Source: Candidatus Polarisedimenticolaceae bacterium (lineage in GTDB: Bacteria > Pseudomonadota > Gammaproteobacteria > Chromatiales > Chromatiaceae). Taken from it: a stretch of DNA of 64,000 nucleotides. Numbering within the stretch: the first letter of the stretch is position 1; every line of letters begins with the position of its first letter. The stretch covers positions 48,927 through 112,926 of the forward strand of contig JAKISI010000001.1 in the NCBI GenBank assembly GCA_021648685.1. The letters are read 5' to 3'. The translations under genes and the position numbers were made by a program. Below, in pieces: positions 47,537 to 56,243 of this stretch. The notes below the pieces were generated by a model. It was not told the DNA's origin. It searched no databases and was given only the letters and a program-made list of their open reading frames with translations.

Positions 47537-48111
47537 CTCTGGTGACTCAGTTGCCCCATGAACTGCTCAATTTTACTGAGCTGTTCTCTGATTAGTTGTG
47601 AAACCCATTTGGCTTTCATGCCGTGCCCAGGGCGACTGTGGTTGTCAGAGATGATTTTCAGGCAGTAGCCGTTGCCATCCAGTGCGGAGAGGAATCCGGC
47701 CGCCTCCATATCAAATGCGCCGGGTCGGGTGTAGTCAAACTCGGGTTGATGTACGGTGGTCAGCCTCTCCAGCTCACAGGGTGGGTCAAGATCTGAAGGG
47801 AGTTTCCACTGCTGCTGTGATGTCTCATCCAGGATGTATCGAGCCAGGATCATATCACCGATCGGGCGAGAGGCATGCCCGGCAATCCCCAGGTTGATCC
47901 AGATACGCTCCTGCTGCTGATGATTTAAAAGGGCGCAGGTAGCCTTTTTGGCGGCGACTTTACCCGTACCGGACCGGATCAGTGAGATGGTGCCTTTTTG
48001 ATAGATAGGAAAGTCACCGTCAGGCTGTTGCCGCTTGAGTCCAAAGTGGGCAATCAAGGGTCTGGACTCCGCAGGCAGTGCGACTACAAAGTTGAAGGGG
48101 TGCGCACTCAT
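47533..48111 (-). CDS. MTA/SAH nucleosidase-like protein
   Basis: 192 residues of the nucleoside phosphorylase/MTA-SAH nucleosidase fold: FVVALPAESRPLIAHFGL, NLGIAGHASRPIGDMILA (base/ribose pocket), DMEAAGF (Met-Glu of the ribose site) and KIISDN with the catalytic Asp. The ATG at 48111 overlaps the glycosyltransferase stop (ATGA). Shorter than MtnN (about 230), so the substrate may differ. Confidence 0.82.
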   Translation of the reverse strand: MSAHPFNFVVALPAESRPLIAHFGLKRQQPDGDFPIYQKGTISLIRSGTGKVAAKKATCALLNHQQQERIWINLGIAGHASRPIGDMILARYILDETSQQQWKLPSDLDPPCELERLTTVHQPEFDYTRPGAFDMEAAGFLSALDGNGYCLKIISDNHSRPGHGMKAKWVSQLIREQLSKIEQFMGQLSHQR

Positions 48112-48950
48112 TGGCACCTCTCCTGGGTACGTTGCTGATAGCGGCGTTGCATCGCCAGATAGGCATCGGCCTGCGTCTGTTTGCCGCGCTTTATGGCACC
48201 CTGAGCCAGTATGCCGGCCTTTTTAATGAGCATCTCGGTGGCTGCCTGCCGATCGGCGGAGGAGAGCTGCGGGTGGGCAATGATCTTCTCCAGCGCCTGA
48301 ATTCGAAAACGATCCATCCCCCAGTGCTGGCGGGAGAGCTGATCCTCATGACCACCGTATTTGATGATCTGGGGCTTCTTAATAAACAGCGTGGGGTAGA
48401 AGGCGCAGATGCGCAGCCAGAGATCATAATCCTCGCAGGCGAGCAGGCTCTCGTCAAACAGCCCGATGGTCTGGAAGAGTGAACGATGCAGAATGACTGA
48501 GGAGGGAGAGATGGCACACAGCGGCAGGCAGTGTTGAAAAATCCACCCCCCTTTTTTGGCATGCTTTTTCATGGGGTTGACCCGTTTGCCGTTACGAATC
48601 CAGATCTCTTCGGTATGGCAGAGGCGCATGCCTGGGTTGTGCTTCAGTGCGGTGGCCTGTGTCGCCAGCTTCTCTGGCATCCACTCATCATCAGAGTCGA
48701 GAAAGGCCAGCCATTCGCCACTTGCCGCTCTGATGCCATGGTTGCGGGCGCTGCTGACTCCCTGGTTCTTCTGGTGCAGGTAGCGGCAGCCGGGAAAGTG
48801 CCCATGGATCAACGCGGCCGTGTTATCGCTGGAGCCGTCATCAACGATAATAATCTCTGCTGCGGGCAGACTTTGTTGCAATACCGATTCAATCGCCCGG
48901 CTTATGCTGTGGGCTCTATTATGGGTGGGGATGATGACAGATATATTCAT
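48108..48950 (-). CDS. Family 2 glycosyltransferase
   Basis: 280 residues of the GT-A fold: IPTHNRAHSISRAIESVL, IIVDDGSSDNTAALI, LAFLDSDDEWMPEK (DXD) and a C-terminal EDYDLWLR motif. No membrane helix. Transfers a sugar from a nucleotide sugar, acceptor unknown. Head of a three-gene operon with the nucleosidase-like and SDR genes. Confidence 0.9.
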   Translation of the reverse strand: MNISVIIPTHNRAHSISRAIESVLQQSLPAAEIIIVDDGSSDNTAALIHGHFPGCRYLHQKNQGVSSARNHGIRAASGEWLAFLDSDDEWMPEKLATQATALKHNPGMRLCHTEEIWIRNGKRVNPMKKHAKKGGWIFQHCLPLCAISPSSVILHRSLFQTIGLFDESLLACEDYDLWLRICAFYPTLFIKKPQIIKYGGHEDQLSRQHWGMDRFRIQALEKIIAHPQLSSADRQAATEMLIKKAGILAQGAIKRGKQTQADAYLAMQRRYQQRTQERCQ

Positions 48951-49067
48951 TCGTTGAACGGAGCCGCTATCGCAGCAGATTTCTGATTCCTGTTCATACT
49001 CTTTACCACCTGATGTTCAGGTGTCTGTGTCCATCACGGTAACGGCAACGGGAAAGAGGTTACAACC

Positions 49068-49145
49068 ATGAACAGCAAAGAACAAGCGCGCTTCGATGCG
49101 CTTTATTAGCAACACCTGACAGCAATTACTAAGACAACCATAAAC
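49068..49145 (+). pseudogene. N-terminal relic of a tyrosine integrase
   Basis: Starts MNSKEQARFDALY, then an in-frame TAG, then QHLTAITK. This matches the usual start of integron/IS91-associated tyrosine recombinases (MN..EQARFDALYQQHLTALK). The reading frame ends soon after. Only about 25 codons remain. A GAAAGAGG ribosome site precedes the ATG, so the start region is intact. Confidence 0.6.
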
Positions 49146-49198
49146 TAAAGCCTCATTCAGAGTGACCCAAATGTTTCGGATCACAGTATGGAATGATT

Positions 49199-49236
49199 TA
49201 ACTTTACTCTGACCCCAGTTATGTGACCCCAGTTAT
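49199..49236. repeat. GGGGTCAGAGTAAAG repeat, fourth copy with partial duplicate
   Basis: TAACTTTACTCTGACCCCAG followed by TTAT (49199-49222), then GTGACCCCAGTTAT (49223-49236), a partial second end. It is inverted relative to the copy at 37263. Confidence 0.8.
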
Positions 49237-49609
49237 GTTGCGGAGGCCTACGCTGCATCCCCGCTGGCGCAAGGCATGACGGGTATGCTACGAGCGGCCT
49301 ACCAGCCTTCGTTTCACTCTCCATGGCTGGCAGCGGGTGAATATGCCATGAAAATGAGTGATAATGATGCTGCGGATTGCCTGCAACGAGCTCGGCAAAA
49401 GCTATTCTGCTTGATCTTCAGGCAGGATAAAACCGGTTGAATGATATGAGCTGTTTCAGACTCATATGTTAATTGGAAAATACTGTCACGATCCCGGTTT
49501 TTTTACAGCAATAAGAAACCTCCACATACATGAATGCCACAGCATGGACGAGCAGATCCTCTATGATCGTTTCCAGTTTGAAGGGGAGGCACGTTATGCA
49601 ATCATTTAA
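49237..49609 (+). pseudogene. Unassigned coding remnants between mobile relics and rluC
   Basis: The frame 49237-49440 is open for 67 codons without a start (reads VAEAYAASPLAQGMTGMLRA then to KTG-stop) and runs directly out of the repeat, which suggests the 3' end of a gene cut by the repeat. A second small frame, 49466-49609 (47 residues, MLIGKYCHDPGFFTAIRNLH...), has no ribosome site. Neither is recognised. Both are probably relics. Confidence 0.35.
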
Positions 49610-49678
49610 AAAACCTCATTGGTGATGAGCGAGTAAGGCGTTAGCAACCTCCATCTTGCTCATTTCATGGGGTTTTTT
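49608..49678. terminator. Strong bidirectional terminator upstream of rluC
   Basis: AAAAAACCTCAT (49608-49619) pairs with ATGGGGTTTTTT (49667-49678) with one G-T pair, and inner TGAGCGAG pairs with CTTGCTCA. The outer arms give T-runs on both strands. Confidence 0.8.
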
Positions 49679-49732
49679 GTTGTGCTGAGGAGTGCCAATC
49701 GTGGATCTTTGGGAAGCTGTTATCATTACAAA

Positions 49733-50692
49733 ATGTTAGATAATCAGAAAAAACCTGCTGCTGTTGCTTTGGTCGAGGTGGATGAAGGCCATGAGGGGCA
49801 GCGTATTGATAACTTCCTGCTTGGTCGTTTAAAAGGCGTGCCGCGTAGCCATATCTATCGTATCTTGCGCCGGGGGGAGGTGCGAGTGAATAAAGGGCGG
49901 ATTCGTGCAAGCTATCGCCTGGAGCAAGGCGATGTAGTGCGAATCCCTCCCGTGCGTGTTGCTGAGCAGGCTGCGCCTGCGAAACCACATGAGCAGGTTT
50001 TGCAGCAGCTTCGGGAGGCGCTGTTGATCGAGGAGAAGCGACTGTTTGTGCTGAATAAACCATCTGGGCTCGCGGTGCATGGCGGCAGCGGGCTGAGCTA
50101 TGGCATCATTGAGGCCATGCGTCTGCTGAAGCCGGAAGAGCATCAGCTTGAGCTGGTGCATCGACTGGATAGAGAGACCTCTGGCTGCCTGCTGATTGCC
50201 CGCAAGCGCAGTGCATTGAGGGTTCTGCATGAGCTGCTGCGAAACAACAAAATGGATAAGCGCTATATTGCGTTATTGGCAGGGTGCTGGGAGGGGCGGC
50301 GTGCCGATGTGGATGCGCCATTGTTGAAAAACACGCTGCAAGGTGGTGAGCGAGTAGTGCGTGTGGACAGCAACGGCAAGTCTGCATTGACCCGGTTTCG
50401 CGTATTGGAGCGGTTTTCAAATGCCACGCTGGTTGAGGCGAAGCCGGTAACGGGGCGTACACACCAGATCAGGGTGCATGCCGCCCACCTGGGGCACCCT
50501 ATACTCGGTGATGAGAAGTACGGCGAAGCCAAGGCAAACAAGCTGTTTCGAGGCTTGGGTCTGAAACGGCTGTTTCTGCATGCAGAGTCCTTGCGTTTTC
50601 GATGGCCAGACGAGAAACAGGACCAATGCATCAAGGCGCCTCTTGAGCCCAGTCTGGAGAGGCTGTTGAAGCAATTAAGGTTGAAAAATTAA
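49733..50692 (+). CDS. rluC: 23S rRNA pseudouridine synthase RluC
   Basis: Converts U955, U2504 and U2580 of 23S rRNA. An N-terminal S4 domain (QRIDNFLLGRLKGVPRSHIY) precedes the RluA-type catalytic domain with the active Asp in ELVHRLDRETSGCLLIARKR and GRTHQIRVHAAHLGHPI. The ATG at 49733 (MLDNQKKPAAVAL) gives 319 residues; an earlier frame starts inside the terminator at 49667. Followed after 1 base by the HAD gene. Confidence 0.95.
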   Translation: MLDNQKKPAAVALVEVDEGHEGQRIDNFLLGRLKGVPRSHIYRILRRGEVRVNKGRIRASYRLEQGDVVRIPPVRVAEQAAPAKPHEQVLQQLREALLIEEKRLFVLNKPSGLAVHGGSGLSYGIIEAMRLLKPEEHQLELVHRLDRETSGCLLIARKRSALRVLHELLRNNKMDKRYIALLAGCWEGRRADVDAPLLKNTLQGGERVVRVDSNGKSALTRFRVLERFSNATLVEAKPVTGRTHQIRVHAAHLGHPILGDEKYGEAKANKLFRGLGLKRLFLHAESLRFRWPDEKQDQCIKAPLEPSLERLLKQLRLKN

Positions 50693-50693
50693 G

Positions 50694-51356
50694 ATGCACA
50701 GAGCGTATGAACTACTGGTCTTTGATTGGGATGGCACCTTGATGGACTCTGAGTCACGCATTGTGAACTGCATGCGGGCTGCCATTATGGATCTTGGACT
50801 GGCATTGCCAGCCGATAGCTGTATCAGCAACATTATTGGTCTGGGACTGAAAGAGGCAATCTGCATGCTCTTCCCGGCCGCTGATGAAACCATGGTAAAA
50901 GAGGTGACGGCTCGTTATCGCCGCCATTTTATATTTGAAAACAGCACGCCAATGCCCCTGTTCAGCGGAGCCAAAGAGCTGCTGCATGCGCTGAAAGCAG
51001 AAGGCTATCTGCTTGCTGTCGCCACAGGGAAAGGTCGCCCAGGGTTAGACAAAGTGTTAAATAACACGGGGTTAGACCGGGTTTTTCATGCGACACGTTG
51101 TGCAGATGAGGCATTCTCCAAACCCCATCCCGATATGCTGTTGCAGATTCTGGATGAGTTAGGCGTCCAGGCCACAGATGCATTGATGATTGGCGACACA
51201 GAGTATGATATGCAGATGGCAAACAGTGCAGGCACAGCAGCACTGGCGGTCAGTTATGGGGTTCACTCCATGGAACGACTGCTACAGCATGAACCAGAGG
51301 GTTGCCTGGCCGCCATTTCAGAGGTCTCAGACTGGTTATTGGGCAGAGCCTCATAA
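50694..51356 (+). CDS. HAD-family phosphatase (Gph-like)
   Basis: 220 residues of the haloacid dehalogenase subfamily IA: motif I FDWDGTLMDSESRI, cap domain, motif II/Lys region ATGKGRPGL, motif III MIGDTEYDMQMANSAG. Common next to rluC, and similar to phosphoglycolate-type phosphatases. The substrate cannot be named. Confidence 0.9.
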   Translation: MHRAYELLVFDWDGTLMDSESRIVNCMRAAIMDLGLALPADSCISNIIGLGLKEAICMLFPAADETMVKEVTARYRRHFIFENSTPMPLFSGAKELLHALKAEGYLLAVATGKGRPGLDKVLNNTGLDRVFHATRCADEAFSKPHPDMLLQILDELGVQATDALMIGDTEYDMQMANSAGTAALAVSYGVHSMERLLQHEPEGCLAAISEVSDWLLGRAS

Positions 51357-51393
51357 ACCCCAAAAAAACATTTTCAGGATATTGATTTAAATC

Positions 51394-52395
51394 ATGAGTG
51401 ATAGTCAACAGGATCAAGCACAGCAGCCAGCAACATCTCAAACAGGCGGGGTGGAACCAGGAAAATGGGAGCGTGAGCAGCTTGAAAAGCTGGTGAGCTC
51501 TACGCTCAACGAGCATCGCCGCACCAGAAGATGGGGTATTTTCTTCAAGTTTTTAACCTTTGCCTACCTCTTCATACTATTGGCACTCATGCTTCCCGAT
51601 AAATTCTCATCCGTCCCGATAAAGGATGGTGGGCATACGGCGCTGATTGAGGTGAAAGGGGTCATTGCCGCAGGCGAGCCTGCGGGTGCTGATAATGTAA
51701 TTACAGGGTTGCGAGCTGCTTTTAAGGATAAGAATACCAAAGGGGTGATACTGCGCATTAACAGTCCAGGTGGCAGCCCGGTGCAGGCAGCCTATATCAA
51801 TGATGAAATCATCCGCCTTAAAGAGAAATATAAGGCTATACCAGTATATGCAGTCATCGTCGATATCTGCGCCTCAGGCGGGTATTACATAGCCGCTGCG
51901 GCGGATGAAATCTATGCTGATAAGGGGAGTATTGTTGGCTCCATTGGCGTTCTGATGAATGGGTTTGGGTTTGAGCAGGCTATGTCAAAGCTGGGTGTGG
52001 AACGGCGTCTTCTGGCTGCAGGAGAGCATAAAGGCATCATGGATCCCTTCTCGCCCATGAAAGAGGGAGAGAAAGCGCACATTCAAGGCATGCTGGATCA
52101 ACTGCACCAACAGTTTATTGATGTAGTGAAGCGGGGGCGGGGTGATCGTCTAAAGGGTGGAGAAAAGCTGTTTAGCGGCCTGTTTTGGAGCGGTGAAGAG
52201 AGCCTGAAACTGGGGCTTATCGATGGGCTGGCCAGCAGCAGCCATGTGGCTCGTGAAATTATTGGCGCAGAGGAGATTGTTGATTTTACGCCGGCTGAGG
52301 ATCTGTTTGAGAAGCTGGCGCAGCGCATTGGAGCAGGCGTAGCCGACAGCTTGGCGCGGGTATCCGGATTGGGTTGGGCGCCGCAATTGCGCTAA
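51394..52395 (+). CDS. sppA: Signal peptide peptidase SppA (S49 family)
   Basis: Inner-membrane serine protease that clears cleaved signal peptides. One N-terminal helix (FFKFLTFAYLFILLALML), then the S49 domain with the INSPGGSPVQAAYINDE block and CASGGYYIAAAADEIYADKGSIVGSIG, holding the Ser-Lys dyad region. The 333-residue length is the short, single-domain form (SohB/SppA-like), not the 600-residue double form. Forms rluC-HAD-sppA. Confidence 0.91.
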   Translation: MSDSQQDQAQQPATSQTGGVEPGKWEREQLEKLVSSTLNEHRRTRRWGIFFKFLTFAYLFILLALMLPDKFSSVPIKDGGHTALIEVKGVIAAGEPAGADNVITGLRAAFKDKNTKGVILRINSPGGSPVQAAYINDEIIRLKEKYKAIPVYAVIVDICASGGYYIAAAADEIYADKGSIVGSIGVLMNGFGFEQAMSKLGVERRLLAAGEHKGIMDPFSPMKEGEKAHIQGMLDQLHQQFIDVVKRGRGDRLKGGEKLFSGLFWSGEESLKLGLIDGLASSSHVAREIIGAEEIVDFTPAEDLFEKLAQRIGAGVADSLARVSGLGWAPQLR

Positions 52396-52586
52396 CCCAT
52401 CTTCCGAGCCAAACCACCCCGCGCCAAAAATAATAGCTATAAATAATAATGCGTTAGAGTCTTGTTTTAAAATATAGTGCCATAATTGCACTCCTGTGCC
52501 TTGCATTTCAGACCCATCTGGGGCAGGGCACCCACGCCGTGTTGGCATAGAGCGGCTGGCACTCCATGCCGTGAAGTAAGTTGGCC
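52396..52586. other. Intergenic stretch leading into transposase relic
   Basis: AT-rich, no gene recognisable. It may include the outer end of the decayed insertion sequence that follows, but no clear terminal inverted repeat can be seen. Confidence 0.4.
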
Positions 52587-52955
52587 CGTACGACAAGCTG
52601 GAGGAGCTTGGCTTTAACCGCTATCAACTCCCAGCGGCATTGGGTAACATTTTTGCCTACATGGATGCAGGTAAGGTGCTGGAATAGCACCTCTATGGCC
52701 ATAAGGGTGATCACTCTTCAATCTTGAAGAGACACCACCCTGTTCGATCTGACGAACACCTTCTTTGAAAGCGAGGCTCAAAGTGCGACCAAAGCGCAGC
52801 GGCGGGTCGCTCAAAAGCTACCGCTCCTGCTCACGCTCCTCGCCTAAAGCGCCTGCTTTTGGTGCCTACAAAGAGAGACGTTCAGACGACTGCCCACTGA
52901 TCACCCTGGGACTGGCGCTGGATGCGGCGTTTTTCAAGAGAGTTGTCGCCTAAAG
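52587..52955 (+). pseudogene. Relic of an IS1634-type (IS4 superfamily) transposase
   Basis: Fragments in different frames: YDKLEELGFNRYQLPAALGN with a stop soon after (frame 1), TLFDLTNTFFESEAQSATKA (frame 2) and RSDDCPLITLGLALDAAFFK (frame 3). These match successive blocks of IS1634-family transposases (LYDRLEELGF, TLFDLTNTYFEG, KRSDCPLVTLGLVLD). The catalytic DDE residues are mostly lost. Multiple frameshifts and a 3' truncation mean it is dead. Confidence 0.75.
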
Positions 52956-53024
52956 TTTAAATTTGCACCCTCGTGCATATAGGTGATTTGCGAAATGGAC
53001 TAAATCAGGATGGCTTGCGAAGTG

Positions 53025-53118
53025 AAGTTTCAGAGCGTTTAAGAGCAGATCGTGTTGATCCAAAAGGACGGTAAAAGCGGTCTATCTATTGACCTATATG
53101 GTGATCTGGCTGGAATTT
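53025..53118 (+). pseudogene. C-terminal scrap of a serine recombinase (probable)
   Basis: The frame reads EVKFQSV-stop-EQIVLIQKDGKSGLSIDLYGDLAGI then stop. The end block IDLxGDLAGI resembles the last segment of serine site-specific recombinases. The match is short, so this is tentative. Confidence 0.4.
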
Positions 53119-53163
53119 GAATATTGCTTAGGAGAGTAAAGAGATCTCTAACCCCCTGAAACT

Positions 53164-53212
53164 AAAAAAGCTTCAGCTATTATCAGAATAATGATAATGA
53201 GTCTGAAGCTTT
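53164..53212 (-). terminator. Rho-independent terminator of tRNA-fMet
   Basis: On the minus strand AAAGCTTCAG (outer 10 bp) and an inner ATTATCA/TGATAAT stem close into CTGAAGCTTTTTTAG, which includes a T6 run. It lies 12 bases past the 3' end of the tRNA. Confidence 0.88.
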
Positions 53213-53224
53213 AGTAGATAGAGT

Positions 53225-53301
<77 letters not shown>

Positions 53302-53388
53302 CCTGAGGAAGAGGATTATAACTGTTTTACTGCTTTTCGCAAGCCCCGGCCTTGTCCAATATGAAATGAGTCTCAAATAGTCCAAATT

Positions 53389-53751
53389 TCAACGACGTGC
53401 GTAATCCGATAGTACCTTCAGGGTGCTCGGATGCAACGGTAGTAAACGTGACTTGCCAAACTTAGTATCGTGGATCGTCAGGATCCATGTGTCGAGGTCA
53501 GCATCCTCACGCTGCAGTGCCAATGCCTCTCTAATCCGTATGCCCGTAACCGCCAGAAGTCCGAAACGCGTGATGTCCGCACCAGTAAGCATTGGGAAAC
53601 TTGCAACTCCACAGTACTCCTGCAAAAACTTCCGCAATGGTGCGCGATGCCGAATAACCGTCACCCAAGCGAGGCCGCGTTCTTGCAACAGGTGGTGCTC
53701 GATATACTCAAGTGTCATTGTGCCAGGTTTATTGTCCATTGACAGGGACAT
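53389..53751 (-). pseudogene. Tyrosine site-specific recombinase relic
   Basis: Frame MSLSMDNKPGTMTLEYIEHH... has the N-terminal SAM-like core-binding part (LTGADITRF), then is fused after a deletion to GLLAVTGIRIREALALQRED, which holds the first catalytic Arg region, and DTKFGKSRLLPLHPSTLKVL. It stops before the HxxR and Tyr motifs. An in-frame extension upstream of 53751 is only antisense of tRNA-Ser. So both the middle and the C-terminus are lost. Confidence 0.75.
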
Positions 53752-53785
53752 TCCTGTTTTGGGCTTACAGGACAAGGCTTGCTGA

Positions 53786-53812
53786 TTGCTTCCAGGCAGC
53801 TTCTGGTATACT
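53786..53812 (+). promoter_or_regulatory. Promoter of tRNA-Ser
   Basis: TTGCTT (53786-53791) and TATACT (53807-53812), 15-base spacer, with a GC-rich discriminator (ATCGCGC) as in stringently controlled stable-RNA promoters. The spacer is shorter than ideal. Confidence 0.5.
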
Positions 53813-53830
53813 ATCGCGCATCCAAAATCT

Positions 53831-53921
53831 GGAGAGATGTCCGAGTGGCTGAAGGAGCACGCCTGGAAAGCGTGTATGGGTTCATAGCCCATCGAGGGTT
53901 CGAATCCCTCTCTCTCCGCCA
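53831..53921 (+). tRNA. tRNA-Ser (GGA)
   Basis: 91 nt with a long variable arm. Acceptor GGAGAGA pairs with TCTCTCC; anticodon loop is CTGGAAA in the stem CACGC/GCGTG, so the anticodon is GGA (Ser, UCC/UCU codons). T arm GAGGGTTCGAATCCCTC and encoded CCA are present. Confidence 0.96.
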
Positions 53922-54180
53922 TACAGCTTGCTCTCCGATCTTCAACCAAATCTCTTCTCGGTAATAGCGATTAGCTTCGGCCACAGCTGCAAGCATTTTT
54001 CCATAGTGTTTGCGGGTGCAATACAAAATAGTACTGGTCATGCGGCTAAAGGAAGATCCTCTATTGTATTGTTATGAAACATATTTCTGACTATGCAAGT
54101 AGAGATTGAGGCCGCACAGCACGAATTCAGAAAGCAATTGCTTACTTGAAAAAGTAGCTGGGCTGCCTGCGGGTCTGTTT
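53922..54180. other. Intergenic region between tRNA-Ser and the PEP-CTERM gene
   Basis: 259 bases. A minus-strand stretch beginning MTSTILYCTRKHYGKMLAAV near 54041 runs into tRNA-Ser and is not a credible gene. No other feature is visible. It may be mobile-element debris like the integrase relic beside it. Confidence 0.4.
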
Positions 54181-55734
54181 CTAAGCCGACGCAGATTTTT
54201 GCCGGTAAGCCATACCGATAAGGCCCAGGCAGATCAAGAGCAGTGTTGCAGGTTCGGGTACGGTCTGGCCTCTGCTTGTGGTCTGTCCTGCTGCTGCGGT
54301 GACTCGGAAGGTTAAGGAGTCGCGCCCATCGTTCGCCTGGGTACGGTCTATGGTAAATCCAAAATCTGTTGGCAGGCCAACGATTAACAGGGTTAGCCAG
54401 TCCGGGTTGTCCCAGTCGAAGCCGGTAATCGAGTTGGCCAGCAGGAACTCAAAACTGTCGTCGAGCAGTGGCGTATAGCCATCAATAAAGCTGAACTCAA
54501 TTGTGCCGCCGGCTTCAAAGATGGCATCACCACTGATATCAAGGATGTCAAAGAGACCTGAGCCGGTACCGGCGAACTCGATCTCCAGCAATCCACCCTC
54601 TTGCAAGATAAAGTCACCGTTGATGATTTCGAGTGTGCCGGGTGAATCCCCGGGGCTTATCGTGGTTCCGGGGCCGATAACAACCGGGCCATCAATTGGC
54701 TCTGTACCGTCAATCCGAACGGGTTCCTCTAGAGCAATATCCCATGGGGTATCGCCTGGTTTCCCTGGGGGCGGGGCGCTCTCGCTGCCGTTATCGCCTG
54801 GGGCGTTACTGTTTTCTGCAATCTCATCGTCTGGATCAGTGTTGCCGCCAGGTGCCCCATTTTCCTGATTTAATGGGGTTCCATCATCGTCGCTGCCAGG
54901 GTTGCTGGTTGGTGCCTCGCTGTCTCCAGTGGTCGGCTTGTTGAGTGCCGGGTCGTTATCGGGTATTACGCTGTTTTCTGCACTTTTGTCATCTGAATCA
55001 GTGTTGTCGTCGGGTGTCCCATTTTCCTGGTCTAATGGGGCTTCATTGTTATCGTTGTCTGGGTTGCTGGTTGTTGCCTCGTTATCTTCAGTCGGCTCAT
55101 TGAGCGCTGGGTCGTTACTGGGTATTGCGCTTCTCTGATTTGTGGGTGCGCTGCCACCTTGGTTGCTGGGAGCTGCACCGCCGCCAGGGAGGCCACCACC
55201 AGGGGTGCTGTCGCCAGAGCGACGGCTGCGGCGGGGTTTGCCACGCTTCTTTGGGCTGTCGGTTGGGCGGCTGCTGTTTCCAGCAGATCTGAAGCCAGGG
55301 GGTAGATGACTGCCGGGTGTGGTATCTCCTTGGCTTGAAGGTTTAGCCCCCTCTTGGTGGGTCGGGTGGTTGTAGTTGAGTGGCCCCCGGTTATACGGAA
55401 GAAAGGTGATGGCATCGTAATTTACATTGCTGGCCAGCAGCTCACCACCACCCAGATCAAAATCTCCTATATCAATGGCAGAGTCACGCTCTTCTGGTGT
55501 GTGGTTACCCTTTTCTTTGATTTTTCCTTTGGCCTCCTTGATGTTTTCGGCATGGCCTTTGTCTGTGGAAACCATTGTGCCAGGTAGCTTTGCATTCACA
55601 ATCTGTCCCTTGTTTGAGGGGGCGGGCAGTGTGATGGCATAAGCCAGCCCGATCAGTGCGAATAGCAGGCAGACGGATGCCAGCCTCTTCAGGGGTCCCC
55701 TGTTTTTCCTTGAATGTTGCCTGCTGCGTCTCAT
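54181..55734 (-). CDS. PEP-CTERM exported protein with tandem acidic repeats
   Basis: 517 residues. An N-terminal export signal (basic MRRSRQHSRKNR then about 20 hydrophobic residues) is followed by a long low-complexity Asn/Asp/Pro/Gly/Glu region with two 53-54-residue tandem copies (from AIPSNDPALN and VIPDNDPALN, about residues 203-309). Then comes a beta-rich domain (SPGDSPGTLEIINGDFILQE) like the C-terminal domains of secreted adhesins. It ends VPEPATLLLICLGLIGMAYR, the PEP-CTERM sorting signal cleaved by exosortase/archaeosortase-family EpsH. Probably an extracellular matrix or surface protein. The exosortase gene is not in the window. A Shine-Dalgarno AGGA precedes the ATG. Confidence 0.85.
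   Translation of the reverse strand: MRRSRQHSRKNRGPLKRLASVCLLFALIGLAYAITLPAPSNKGQIVNAKLPGTMVSTDKGHAENIKEAKGKIKEKGNHTPEERDSAIDIGDFDLGGGELLASNVNYDAITFLPYNRGPLNYNHPTHQEGAKPSSQGDTTPGSHLPPGFRSAGNSSRPTDSPKKRGKPRRSRRSGDSTPGGGLPGGGAAPSNQGGSAPTNQRSAIPSNDPALNEPTEDNEATTSNPDNDNNEAPLDQENGTPDDNTDSDDKSAENSVIPDNDPALNKPTTGDSEAPTSNPGSDDDGTPLNQENGAPGGNTDPDDEIAENSNAPGDNGSESAPPPGKPGDTPWDIALEEPVRIDGTEPIDGPVVIGPGTTISPGDSPGTLEIINGDFILQEGGLLEIEFAGTGSGLFDILDISGDAIFEAGGTIEFSFIDGYTPLLDDSFEFLLANSITGFDWDNPDWLTLLIVGLPTDFGFTIDRTQANDGRDSLTFRVTAAAGQTTSRGQTVPEPATLLLICLGLIGMAYRQKSASA
54808..55128 (-). repeat. Two tandem 53-54-residue repeats inside the PEP-CTERM gene
   Basis: Each copy reads roughly [AV]IP.NDPALN.PT....A.TSNP....APL.QENG.P..NTD.DD..AENS. 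Diverged in sequence; likely a flexible stalk. Confidence 0.75.
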
Positions 55735-55824
55735 AGATAGTCCTGTTCAGTAAAAAACGTGCTGACTGAGGCCTGAGATGCAGATATTGCTGCGCAACAT
55801 GGCTTCAACCCTGATTGCCATAAA

Positions 55825-55843
55825 AAAGCACTATTCAGGCCAG
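55825..55843 (-). promoter_or_regulatory. Candidate sigma-54 promoter of the PEP-CTERM gene
   Basis: On the minus strand CTGGCCTGAATAGTGCTTTT has GG at -24 (55840-55841) and GC at -12 (55828-55829) with exactly ten bases between, followed by a T-rich tract, about 80 bases before the ATG. PEP-CTERM genes in other bacteria are controlled by RpoN with PrsK/PrsR, which fits. Confidence 0.6.
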
Positions 55844-55977
55844 GGTCAGCTGGTTGCAGGCTAAGCTCTTGTATTAATTAGGTAATCAGCTTCCCAGGAA
55901 GCTAACGACTAGAGAGTGGCCGCTCAATATGGCCTTGCTGTAAAAAATACTGACAAATATCAAGAACCCTGTTCCTA

Positions 55978-55990
55978 AAAGTGTCACTTT
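55978..55990. promoter_or_regulatory. 13-bp palindrome AAAGTGTCACTTT, possible enhancer site
   Basis: Perfect 6-bp inverted repeat around one base, about 137 bases upstream of the -24 element, a distance typical of sigma-54 activator sites. The activator is unknown. The rest of 55735-56243 has no gene. Confidence 0.4.
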
Positions 55991-56243
55991 AATTCCTGAT
56001 GCCAATAAAATCACTTAAAATACAGTTTGTTATGGTGTTGTTGGTCATTATTTCCAGTGTAATATTTTTTGACACCTCAGCAGCAGAGGAGCGGCAGTGC
56101 ATCTGGTGAAGGGAGCCGATGGAATGAGTGGATATTGGTTTCCGCAAGCCGCTATCGTAGTGGTAGTATCTGCCTACTCTGAGCACTGCAGATAACCGAA
56201 TGCAACGCAGAAAAACCCCGACAAAACCAAGAGACATCCCTTG

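Noticed and set aside
53752..53949. In-frame N-terminal extension of the integrase relic
   Set aside because: It is the antisense strand of tRNA-Ser (reads through the tRNA), a common artefact.
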